Numbered from the stretch's first letter, positions 1 through 6,350 are shown. The stretch is 6,915 nt of DNA from Myxococcales bacterium (GCA_007131745.1 SLPX01000350.1:1-6915), one strand, 5' to 3'. Translations and numbers: made by a program. The notes: a model not told the origin generated them from the letters alone.

Positions 1-2030
1 AGATCCACAGGAGGATCGTCGAACGGCCCCCACCAAGGCGCGTCGGGTAAATCAGCCAGGTCGTCGACCACCTTAAACCTGATTCTCACAGTGGTGCCGG
101 GCGGCTCGTGCTCTATCCAGTCCAAAGTCTGCCAATCAGTGCTAATAAAAGGTTCGTTGTCCGGATCTTCGTCTTCACACGCGGAAACAAGTACATTGTA
201 CCAGCCCATGGGACGAACAACCGAAAAAATACCGAAGCCGGTGAAATCACTGTAAGTGTATGGCATCAAACCCGCGGGCCATCCGTCCTGGGTGTTGTCG
301 GAAAGTATCCTGGTGACCGTGCCTTGGGCATAAAGATCGTTTCGGCTGACGACCCAGGCTGCGCCGTATCGATCAATCCCTACACCTATCGTGTTATTCG
401 TGGCTTCGCCGGGAAGATGATGATCAATATAATAGGCGTTGGTTTCAGTCATGGTGTCGCCGTCGAACTTGGTGACCCAGCTGTCGGTGTGGGCCACCCA
501 GATGTTACCGTCAAGATCGGGAGCGATCCCCCGGGTTGTGGAACCCCGGCCCAGACCAGCGAATTCTATGGTAGCAAATTCATCATCTGCCGGATTATAC
601 CTTATCGCGGTATTGCAGTCCCAGCCGCCCAACCAGATCCTGCCGCTTACATCTACTGCTATTCCGTATGTTCCAGGGCATCCCGTTCCCGCGTTGATAT
701 CTGCAGTCGAGACCACGTCTCCTACAAAAGTATCGACTTGTACCAGCATGCCGTCGCTTATCCCGGTAAACCAGGCTCTTCCGGCTCCGTCAATCGCTGC
801 CCCGTAAGGACGCACTTCTCCGAGATCGACTTCCATCGCCAGGCTTCCGTCTTCGCCCGATAGCTGAACCGCTTTCCTTTCGTTGTAGAGCCCGACCCAT
901 ACGTTTCCGTGCGGTGACATGTCGGGCGCGGAGCCAGGATCTATCGCGATGGCGCGTGCTACGCCGTTGTTTCCACCCACAGCGACGGTCCACAATACGC
1001 ACTCATCGTTGAAACCGGGAAATTCATCGGGATCGTCCAAGTCAATCATGCCGTCACCGTTTACATCCGTTGATGTGGTGATCACTCCATCGCCGTCGCG
1101 GTCGATGCAATCTTCGAGACTGTTTGCGAATTTCGTCACAGAACTCAGCGCTCCGAAGGCACGATTGGCAACATACGCGTCTCCGTTGTAATCGATAGCG
1201 GTTCGAGAGGGGCAGTGAGCGCAGTCGTTGTACGCATGAACCGACGGGTATGGAATCGGAACATCTAAAAGTCCTGCGACACCATCCATAACACAGGGAT
1301 AGCGAGCGACTTCTTTCCCGGTGGAAACATCCATCTTCGACACCGTGTTTTCCCCGCTGTTTGCAATCCAGACGTATCCGGTGTCAATGGAGCGCTCGTC
1401 GGGATCCAGCAACAGTTCTCCGTCGATTCCGCGCTTTACGTTCGCAGAATTATCATCGGTTGGATTCATGTCGCGTGGTCCGAATTCGATCTTATCGCAC
1501 CCTGGGTTGTATTCATCAACACAGGGGCCCCACCTTTCCCCGTCGCAAACCGACTGCCCGCCGCGGCAACTGATATCCACGCTTGGATCCAGGGATTCGG
1601 CCCTGCAACCTATTGTCTGGCCCAACTGTTGAGTCGTACACGGACACCCGGGCCGCGCGGGGATGCAATCATTGCGTGTCGGATCCGGATTGTAACACTC
1701 TCCGGTTGTGTCATCACACAGCCAGAGCAGGGGGCAATCCTTGTGGTTGGAACATCTCAACCTGTGGCATGCCTGGGTGTTTGCAGTGTCGCAAAATTCT
1801 CCTTCTTTGCAATCATCGTTGCTTGTACACTCCACCGGACGGCACTTGCCGGTATCGAGCGTGTCGCAGTACCAACCTTCGGGGCATTCATCGCCATGGC
1901 TGCATGGATCACCCGTGATAATCGTGCCGGATTTTTTCGAACACCCCCCACCTGCAATTACGAACACACCGCAAAAAAAACAAAAGATTGCAATTCCGCT
2001 CAAAACCTTCTCCATGGTTGATTGCCGCAT
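1..2030 (-). CDS. Large Cys-rich NHL/beta-propeller lipoprotein, 3' end missing
   Basis: One reading frame stays open for 676 codons from an ATG at 2030-2028 to the left edge, so the C-terminus lies outside the window. The start is fixed by a GGAGGT five bases upstream; an in-frame ATG at 2015-2013 is a weaker alternative because its spacing is too long. Residues 1-30 form a signal peptide (R2 and K8, hydrophobic core, then AGGGC with C30), a loose lipobox that suggests an outer-membrane lipoprotein. Residues 43-112 hold three modules of the form C-x5-C-x5-C-x6/7-C, and more Cys follow up to about residue 178. From about 219 onward there are propeller-like repeats: YVWIANSGENTVSK at 219, SRTAIDYNGDAYVANR at 275-290, and G-x-A/G-x-D-x-x-G-x-x-W units near 410, 456, 501 and 549. 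DRDGDG (310) and DVNGDG (322) are calcium-type loops. Residues from about 627 look like a further beta domain. This architecture resembles NHL or virginiamycin-B-lyase-like secreted proteins of Myxococcota. The ligand or substrate is unknown; an enzymatic role is unproven and a structural or binding role is equally possible. Confidence 0.87.
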   Translation of the reverse strand, partial: MRQSTMEKVLSGIAIFCFFCGVFVIAGGGCSKKSGTIITGDPCSHGDECPEGWYCDTLDTGKCRPVECTSNDDCKEGEFCDTANTQACHRLRCSNHKDCPLLWLCDDTTGECYNPDPTRNDCIPARPGCPCTTQQLGQTIGCRAESLDPSVDISCRGGQSVCDGERWGPCVDEYNPGCDKIEFGPRDMNPTDDNSANVKRGIDGELLLDPDERSIDTGYVWIANSGENTVSKMDVSTGKEVARYPCVMDGVAGLLDVPIPYPSVHAYNDCAHCPSRTAIDYNGDAYVANRAFGALSSVTKFANSLEDCIDRDGDGVITTSTDVNGDGMIDLDDPDEFPGFNDECVLWTVAVGGNNGVARAIAIDPGSAPDMSPHGNVWVGLYNERKAVQLSGEDGSLAMEVDLGEVRPYGAAIDGAGRAWFTGISDGMLVQVDTFVGDVVSTADINAGTGCPGTYGIAVDVSGRIWLGGWDCNTAIRYNPADDEFATIEFAGLGRGSTTRGIAPDLDGNIWVAHTDSWVTKFDGDTMTETNAYYIDHHLPGEATNNTIGVGIDRYGAAWVVSRNDLYAQGTVTRILSDNTQDGWPAGLMPYTYSDFTGFGIFSVVRPMGWYNVLVSACEDEDPDNEPFISTDWQTLDWIEHEPPGTTVRIRFKVVDDLADLPDAPWWGPFDDPPVD

Positions 2031-2035
2031 TCTCC

Positions 2036-2041
2036 ACCTCC
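2036..2041 (-). promoter_or_regulatory. Shine-Dalgarno that sets the lipoprotein start
   Basis: On the minus strand GGAGGT lies five bases before the ATG at 2030. The next in-frame ATG, at 2015, would be 20 bases from it. The upstream ATG is therefore preferred. It also adds Arg2 to the signal peptide n-region, which otherwise has only one Lys and one Glu. Confidence 0.7.
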
Positions 2042-2049
2042 AGTTCCAT

Positions 2050-2081
2050 CCGCTAACAGCGGAAGAAAGAGCTTTTTGCTC
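2050..2081 (-). other. Two small hairpins in the lipoprotein leader
   Basis: Read on the minus strand, GAGC-AAAAA-GCTC (2081-2069) is followed by CCGCT-GTT-AGCGG (2062-2050), and then by the GGAGGT at 2041. Both stems are perfect but short (4 and 5 bp). They lie in the probable untranslated leader of the lipoprotein mRNA. They could influence mRNA stability or translation, or be chance. Neither is followed by a clean T-run, so they are not called terminators. Confidence 0.3.
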
Positions 2082-2138
2082 AATAAACCATATCTATTTC
2101 ATCTATTCTCATCGAGATGTTTTCTTCGTCCTGTCTCT

Positions 2139-2144
2139 TATAAT
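2139..2144 (+). promoter_or_regulatory. Candidate -10 box, histidine kinase promoter
   Basis: TATAAT is a perfect sigma-70 -10 hexamer about 105 bases before the kinase start. No good TTGACA-like -35 is seen 16-18 bases upstream, where the sequence reads around gatgtt. If used, transcription would start near 2151 and give a leader of about 98 bases. The complementary strand reads TATTAT at 2145-2140, so the same site might also serve the divergent lipoprotein gene. Confidence 0.4.
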
Positions 2145-2169
2145 ATCATACAAGCTCGGGCTGTGATAG

Positions 2170-2199
2170 GGTCTGTGGCTCAAGACCGGGGAACCCGGT
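2170..2199 (+). other. Competing hairpins in the kinase leader
   Basis: GGTCT (2170-2174) can pair with AGACC (2183-2187). ACCGGG (2185-2190) can pair with CCCGGT (2194-2199) around a GAA loop. The two stems share ACC at 2185-2187, so they cannot form together. They lie between the candidate -10 and the kinase Shine-Dalgarno. This is the simple geometry of an attenuator or switch, but no known riboswitch class was recognised and no T-run follows. Confidence 0.3.
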
Positions 2200-2248
2200 G
2201 GTTTACTCCCGCGACCGTGATTCCCCCGCAACAACATGGAGATGAGCA

Positions 2249-3877
2249 ATGCGCTTATCCATTGCAGCAAAAATATTTTCGGGTTTTACCGCGATCATCC
2301 TGCTTTTCGGAGGAGTGTCGACATACAGCCTCGTAAGGATGCATCAAATCCAGGACGATCTGCGTTTTTTGAACCGGGTATATCTGCGCCTGAACGAAGC
2401 ATACATACAGCTGAATCTCTTGATCACCGAGGTGCACACCCTGCAAAACAACCTGATCAATCTCTTGGGCACTTTGCCGGAAGATCGGAATCCCGTGATG
2501 GTGACCCGCTGGATTCGCATGGCCCGAAACCACCGCCTGAAGAGGATTCAACAGGGAATCAAGATTGCCAAACAAACTGGAATTATTGAATTGCCCGACG
2601 AAGAAAAGAAGTTCATAGAAGGGGTAATCAGGGAACTCGAATCTCTTGAATCCAATTTCCGCAAGACCGACAAGCTATATGAATTGCTTTTTCAGGAAGC
2701 AGAAAAAGAAGCCGGCTCAAAACTTCCCGCAAGTGCACAGGTTACAGGACTGGGGCTTAGGCGGCGTGAAAGAACTACCTTCGGCAACCTGAGATCCCTT
2801 TCAAATAACCTGAGGCGCAGGCTTTCAAACAACCTTGTCCCAACGGTTATCCGGGCGGCGTCTAGACTGGAGACCACCGAGACGAGGGCTTTCTATGCAA
2901 CCATGGTTTGGGCGGTGCTTGCCCTGATCCTGGGCGTGATCATCACCTGGGCGAGCCAACTTACGCTAAGGCCGCTCAGGCGCTTGGCGGACGGCGCGCG
3001 CAGAATCGGAAAGGGAGAATACGGGCTAAGGATGAAGATCGAATCAGCCGACGAGGTGGGTTCTCTCGCCAGGGAGTTTAACGTAATGGCCGGAGCATTG
3101 GAAGAAAGAGAGTCCCGCCTGATCGAAACCGAGCGCAAGGCGGCAAGGGCGCAACGGATGGCGGTCATGGGGAGGTTGGCCGCACAGATTACCCATGAGA
3201 TCCGAAACCCTTTGTCTTCAATTAGCCTCAACGCGGAAATGCTTGAAGAAGAGATCGGAGAAGATGGAGACACGGACGAAGCCCGCAAACTCGTGGTGTT
3301 GATTCAAAACGAGGTGGATCGCCTCGCCGAAATCACTGAAGAATATCTCTTGTTTGCACGGATGCCCCGCCTGAAACTCGAAAGAGAAGATGTCGCCGCG
3401 GTCGTTCGTTCCATTTTGAGCCTTATCGGCAGGGAATACGAACAGGAAGGAATCACGGTGAACTTCGAAACAGGAGATGAGCCGTTGCCGGCCATGCTGG
3501 ATGAAGGCCAGTTCCGCCGTGCTCTGCTCAATATATTGAAGAACGCTAAAGAAGCGGTATCGCCGGGAGGACGAATTGAAATAGCGGCTTCAATAGTGGA
3601 AGAATCACTGCCGGCGGCGGAACAGTTCTCCGATAAAACCATTCGTCCCCGTTTCGTCAAAATAACCATCAAGGACAACGGACCCGGAATTCCTGAAGAA
3701 AAACTTGGAGAAATTTTTGAGCCGTTTTTTTCGACAAAAGACAAGGGCACAGGGCTGGGACTTTCCATAACACAGCAGATCCTCGCGGAACACAAGGCAC
3801 TGATCAAGGTCGACACCAAGGAGGGTCGCGGCACTACTTTTGAAATCAAGGTTCCGGCTATGCCGGTTCAGTCCTAA
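2249..3877 (+). CDS. Membrane sensor histidine kinase (HAMP-HisKA-HATPase)
   Basis: This 542-residue protein should autophosphorylate a histidine in response to an envelope signal and pass the phosphate to a response regulator. Residues about 8-28 and 216-237 are membrane segments. The region between them, about 185 residues, is rich in Leu, Glu and Arg with no Cys and looks helical; its ligand is unknown. A HAMP domain (about 238-292) follows, including LRPLRRLADGA and DEVGSLAREFN. The HisKA H-box is AAQITHEIRNPLSS with H316 as the phospho-acceptor. The ATP-binding domain has the N-box NILKNAKEAV (N428, N432), G1 DNGPGIP (476-482), the F-box region FEPFFSTKDKG and G2 GTGLGLS (500-506). All key residues are present, so it should be active. 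The H-box and N-box style resembles NtrB/ZraS-type kinases, which usually pair with NtrC-family regulators (inference). No response regulator is in the window, so it is an orphan here. The ATG at 2249 follows GGAG at 2238-2241 with seven-base spacing. The gene is divergent from the lipoprotein and ends 8 bp from the convergent racemase gene. Confidence 0.95.
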   Translation: MRLSIAAKIFSGFTAIILLFGGVSTYSLVRMHQIQDDLRFLNRVYLRLNEAYIQLNLLITEVHTLQNNLINLLGTLPEDRNPVMVTRWIRMARNHRLKRIQQGIKIAKQTGIIELPDEEKKFIEGVIRELESLESNFRKTDKLYELLFQEAEKEAGSKLPASAQVTGLGLRRRERTTFGNLRSLSNNLRRRLSNNLVPTVIRAASRLETTETRAFYATMVWAVLALILGVIITWASQLTLRPLRRLADGARRIGKGEYGLRMKIESADEVGSLAREFNVMAGALEERESRLIETERKAARAQRMAVMGRLAAQITHEIRNPLSSISLNAEMLEEEIGEDGDTDEARKLVVLIQNEVDRLAEITEEYLLFARMPRLKLEREDVAAVVRSILSLIGREYEQEGITVNFETGDEPLPAMLDEGQFRRALLNILKNAKEAVSPGGRIEIAASIVEESLPAAEQFSDKTIRPRFVKITIKDNGPGIPEEKLGEIFEPFFSTKDKGTGLGLSITQQILAEHKALIKVDTKEGRGTTFEIKVPAMPVQS

Positions 3878-3885
3878 GGGTGAGA

Positions 3886-5037
3886 TCAAACAACGATGCG
3901 GGGTATCTCCCTGCGCAACCTCGCTGTTACTTCGTAGTTGATGGTGCCTATCATGGCTGCAAGATCATCCGCGGCTATCACATCGTCGCCCTGGCAACCC
4001 AACAAAACCACCTCGTCTTCTTTTTTCACGTTTTCAATATCCGTGACATCCACCATGACAAGATTCATGCACACACGTCCGCGGACTTGTGCCCTGCGGC
4101 CGTTTACCAGCACATAGCCCACGTGTGAAAGAGCACGGTCATAGCCGTCCCAGTATCCGACCGGCAAAACCGCCAACTTTGTGGGCCTGGTTGTCAGGTA
4201 AGTGCAACCGTAACCTATACGGCTTCCCGCTGTCACATTTTTGATCTGGCTGATTCGACACTTCCAGCTCAGCACCGGCTTCAATATTCCCGCCGTGTTT
4301 ACACGGTGTTCAAGCTGATAGGAAAGCAGCGTCTCCCTCGACGGCCACAGTCCGTATTGACTTATGCCCAGCCTGACCATGTTTCCCCATGTTCCGGGAA
4401 AAAGCAGCACGGCCGCGCTGCAAGCCGAATGAACCAGCGGAAAATTCAAGCCCATCGATCGGGTTTCTTCAACAACGGACTCAAACTCTTCCATCTGTCG
4501 CCGGGCGTAATCGTGTCGGGTGGTGTCTTCAATATTAGCGAAATGAGTGTATATCCCCTCCCCGGCCACACCGCCTCCATCCCTCAATATCTCCAACAGT
4601 TTTCTTAATTCGGCCCCGGTTGTTCCCTGCCTGTTCGTTCCTGTTTCGACCTTCAGATGCACCCTGGCTTTCCTTCCGGTTTCAAGGCCTATGCGATCGA
4701 GTGTTTTCAAGGTTTCTTCGTCGTACACCACTTGCCTGAAACCGTGCTCTACCACTTCTTTCAACCGGGCGGCCGGAGTGTAGCCCATGATCAAGACGTC
4801 CATGCCCAAACCGCTCAGCCGATGCGCCTCGTCCAAGGTATGCACTCCGAAAGAGTCCACCATTCCCGAATCACGAGCCAGCCGGGAGATTTCATCGATT
4901 CCGTGGCCGTATGCATTGGCCTTGATCACCGCGCACAGTTCTCTCGTTCCCACAAGATTCCGAAAAAAACGAAGATTGTGCAGATAAGCCTCCGCGTCGA
5001 TTTCGATCCATTGATTCAGATTTTCGGTATCCGGCAT
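3886..5037 (-). CDS. alr: Alanine racemase (PLP-dependent)
   Basis: This cytoplasmic fold-type III PLP enzyme interconverts L- and D-alanine and so supplies D-Ala for peptidoglycan. Its 383 residues match the usual family length (360-390), so it looks complete. AVIKANAYGHG (36-46) carries the PLP lysine K39. KVETGTNRQG (129-138) contains R136. VRLGISQYGL (221-230) contains R222, the arginine expected to contact the PLP ring nitrogen. The motif SRIGYGCTY (272-280) supplies Y276, the second catalytic base on the opposite face. PVGYWDGYDR (292-301) and RVCMNLVMVD (321-330) are further family motifs, the latter with N-L where the Geobacillus enzyme has D-Q. The ATG at 5037 is preceded only by a weak GGA. 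It lies 93 bp downstream of the Cys-rich gene on the same strand and may be co-transcribed with it. Its stop faces the kinase stop. Annotation as Alr is firm; broader amino-acid racemase activity cannot be excluded from sequence alone. Confidence 0.96.
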   Translation of the reverse strand: MPDTENLNQWIEIDAEAYLHNLRFFRNLVGTRELCAVIKANAYGHGIDEISRLARDSGMVDSFGVHTLDEAHRLSGLGMDVLIMGYTPAARLKEVVEHGFRQVVYDEETLKTLDRIGLETGRKARVHLKVETGTNRQGTTGAELRKLLEILRDGGGVAGEGIYTHFANIEDTTRHDYARRQMEEFESVVEETRSMGLNFPLVHSACSAAVLLFPGTWGNMVRLGISQYGLWPSRETLLSYQLEHRVNTAGILKPVLSWKCRISQIKNVTAGSRIGYGCTYLTTRPTKLAVLPVGYWDGYDRALSHVGYVLVNGRRAQVRGRVCMNLVMVDVTDIENVKKEDEVVLLGCQGDDVIAADDLAAMIGTINYEVTARLRREIPRIVV

Positions 5038-5130
5038 GTAACATCCGTTTCCGGTGAGATCACATTCTCTCCATGCACCGGCTCATCGTCGGTTCAACGG
5101 CTTTTTAGATTCTTGTTGTCGGAATCATTA

Positions 5131-6288
5131 TTAAGGCAAATGCTGGCGGAACTCCAGATAATCCACTCTGATCCGGACGCTTCGATCCGTTGCATTGCAC
5201 CACTTGTCGCTCAAATCCCGGATTATGACTTCGAGCCTGACGTCTTGGCCGGCCCAGGGAGTCATATCTACAATTTTCTCCTCCCAGTGCAGTTCTTCGC
5301 GACGGATGAACACCAGTTCGTGACGAACAGTCCCGTCGTTGATTACAAGAGCGGCATCACCCGCGTGCCTGTCACATTCGGTCTTGTACCTGCCGTAAAG
5401 AACCACGTACGGAGCATAGGGGACACGAACAGTTTGGTGAACTCCCCCGATCCCGCAATAACCCCTGTTTCCGGAATAAATATGAACACACGGCGGATTC
5501 ATGCAACCATCCATCTCCTCGCCGTTGCAGGTGTTGATGGAGCCGTTTGTGGTACACCATGTTCCAATGCCGCCGTCGCAACTCTCTATGTTTTCCTGGA
5601 AACACTCCCACAGGGAATTCTCCACCGGCCTGGGAAAAACCACGCACGTCGAACTGCAACCGTCTCCATCGTTTTGATTGCCGTCGTCGCACTCCTCGCC
5701 GTCGTCCACCACACCGTCACCGCAATAAGGCAGCCTGCAATTCGTTCTGCACGCGTTGGGCTCAATGTCTGAATTGTATATTCCGTCGTCGCACTCCTCT
5801 CCCGGATCCACGACCCCGTCGCCGCAATGGGGCAAGCGGCAGTCGGTTCGGCATGCTCCCGGAACGATGTCAGAATTCAATTCCCCGTCGTCGCATTCTT
5901 CGAGATTGTCTACTACTCCGTCGCCGCAATGCGGCAACCGGCAGTCGGTCCGGCACATGTTCGGCTCCACATCGCTGTTTAATGCACCGTAGTCACACTC
6001 TTCTCCGGTGTCTACGACTCCGTCGCCGCACCAGGGAAGCCGGCAGTCGGTCCGACAGGCGTCAGGAAAAAAATCCGAATTGTCTTCTCCGTCGTCGCAC
6101 TCCTCATCCTCGTCTACTACGCCGTCGCCGCAATTGGGAGGGATATCCGCATCCACGTTGTCCACAATGCGGTCTTCATAAACCGAACCATCGTCTGAAA
6201 CGCCTAGTTGCGAAAGACCGCCGGGATCAAATCGGCAGACGGAGAGAAACAACATCATCAAGACAAAAAAACCAAACTTTTTCAGCAT
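5131..6288 (-). CDS. Exported myxo-disulfide (DUF4215-type) repeat protein
   Basis: The protein has 385 residues from the ATG at 6288 (386 from the adjoining GTG at 6291; numbering here counts the GTG codon as residue 1). Residues 1-19 form a signal peptide with K4-K5, a hydrophobic core and LSVC ending at C19. This is a non-standard lipobox, so it is either a lipoprotein or a secreted protein. Residues 54-216 contain five tandem Cys repeats beginning CGDGVVD, each with four Cys. Repeats 1-4 are 34 residues with a long NSD-x-x-P-x-x-C-RTDC-RLP tail (N in place of D in repeat 4). Repeat 5 is the short canonical form ending DGDGCSSTC. Residues about 226-384 are a separate domain with nine Cys (230, 238, 246, 255, 263, 268, 279, 306, 365). 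Its ending, with DMTPWAGQDVRLEVIIRD followed by RVDYLEF, resembles a jelly-roll or galactose-binding-like beta-sandwich. Such repeats are typical of Myxococcota surface proteins and are presumed disulfide-bonded. The substrate or partner is unknown. No Shine-Dalgarno is visible. Confidence 0.92.
   Translation of the reverse strand: MLKKFGFFVLMMLFLSVCRFDPGGLSQLGVSDDGSVYEDRIVDNVDADIPPNCGDGVVDEDEECDDGEDNSDFFPDACRTDCRLPWCGDGVVDTGEECDYGALNSDVEPNMCRTDCRLPHCGDGVVDNLEECDDGELNSDIVPGACRTDCRLPHCGDGVVDPGEECDDGIYNSDIEPNACRTNCRLPYCGDGVVDDGEECDDGNQNDGDGCSSTCVVFPRPVENSLWECFQENIESCDGGIGTWCTTNGSINTCNGEEMDGCMNPPCVHIYSGNRGYCGIGGVHQTVRVPYAPYVVLYGRYKTECDRHAGDAALVINDGTVRHELVFIRREELHWEEKIVDMTPWAGQDVRLEVIIRDLSDKWCNATDRSVRIRVDYLEFRQHLP
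5644..6132 (-). repeat. Five in-frame tandem repeats, 102-bp period
   Basis: Units run 6132-6031, 6030-5929, 5928-5827, 5826-5725 and a shorter 5724-5644. On the plus strand each unit boundary is marked by ccgtcgccgca or a one-base variant, spaced 102 bp apart. Units are clearly related but diverged, with conserved CGDGVVD and EECD codons. They encode the four-Cys repeats of the exported protein. Similarity at the DNA level could allow unit gain or loss by recombination. Confidence 0.9.
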
Positions 6289-6300
6289 CACGGGAATAGT

Positions 6301-6306
6301 TTAATA
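6301..6306 (-). promoter_or_regulatory. Candidate -10 box close to the Cys-rich gene start
   Basis: On the minus strand TATTAA ends nine bases before the GTG at 6291 and twelve before the ATG at 6288. With a normal distance from -10 to the start site, the mRNA would begin at or just before the start codon. The lack of a Shine-Dalgarno fits a leaderless or nearly leaderless message. No convincing -35 was found. Confidence 0.3.
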
Positions 6307-6307
6307 C

Positions 6308-6334
6308 AAAAAACCTTTTGGGGAAAGATGGTTT
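6308..6334 (-). terminator. Weak candidate terminator of the dehydrogenase gene
   Basis: On the minus strand AAACC (6334-6330) can pair with GGTTT (6315-6311) across a 14-base loop. The second arm continues into a T-run (six T in total, 6313-6308). The stem is short and the loop long, so termination would be inefficient if it occurs at all. It lies 17 bases after the dehydrogenase stop, and transcription could read through into the Cys-rich gene. Confidence 0.2.
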
Positions 6335-6350
6335 CAAAGAGAATGTAGGG

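Noticed and set aside
108..863. Plus-strand open frame of 251 codons
   Set aside because: It lies wholly antisense to the minus-strand lipoprotein, has no recognisable motifs and no ribosome site, and its length follows from the codon bias of the real gene.
1026..1103. Dockerin module (DRDGDG, DVNGDG)
   Set aside because: The spacing and internal position do not match a paired dockerin repeat, and no cohesin is visible. They are better read as calcium-type loops within the propeller protein.
2165..2200. Sigma-54 promoter ahead of the kinase
   Set aside because: TGGCTC is present, but the required TTGCA/T element at the correct distance is missing.
2160..2230. Cobalamin-riboswitch-like stretch (ggggaacccggtgg followed by cgcgaccgtga)
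   Set aside because: It resembles part of the B12 core, but there is no downstream B12 box, no long paired upstream arms, and the downstream gene is a kinase. It is treated only as generic leader hairpins.
5051..5126. Inverted repeats ccggtg/caccgg (5051-5081) and gattc/gaatc (5108-5126) as terminators
   Set aside because: Stems are only 5-6 bp with 9-19 base loops and no T-run follows on the minus strand, so neither supports a terminator call after the Cys-rich gene.
4657..5772. Plus-strand open frame of 371 codons
   Set aside because: It runs antisense across the alanine racemase start, the intergenic gap and the Cys-rich protein. Both opposite genes have firm family motifs, and this frame has none.
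5644..6132. CRISPR-like regular repeats
   Set aside because: The 102-bp units are contiguous, diverged and in frame within a gene. There are no unique spacers and no cas genes.
5547..6299. Plus-strand Arg-rich open frame of 250 codons with repeats
   Set aside because: The repeats are the reverse reading of the CGDGVVD array. The Arg-rich composition comes from the complement of Gly, Asp and Cys codons.
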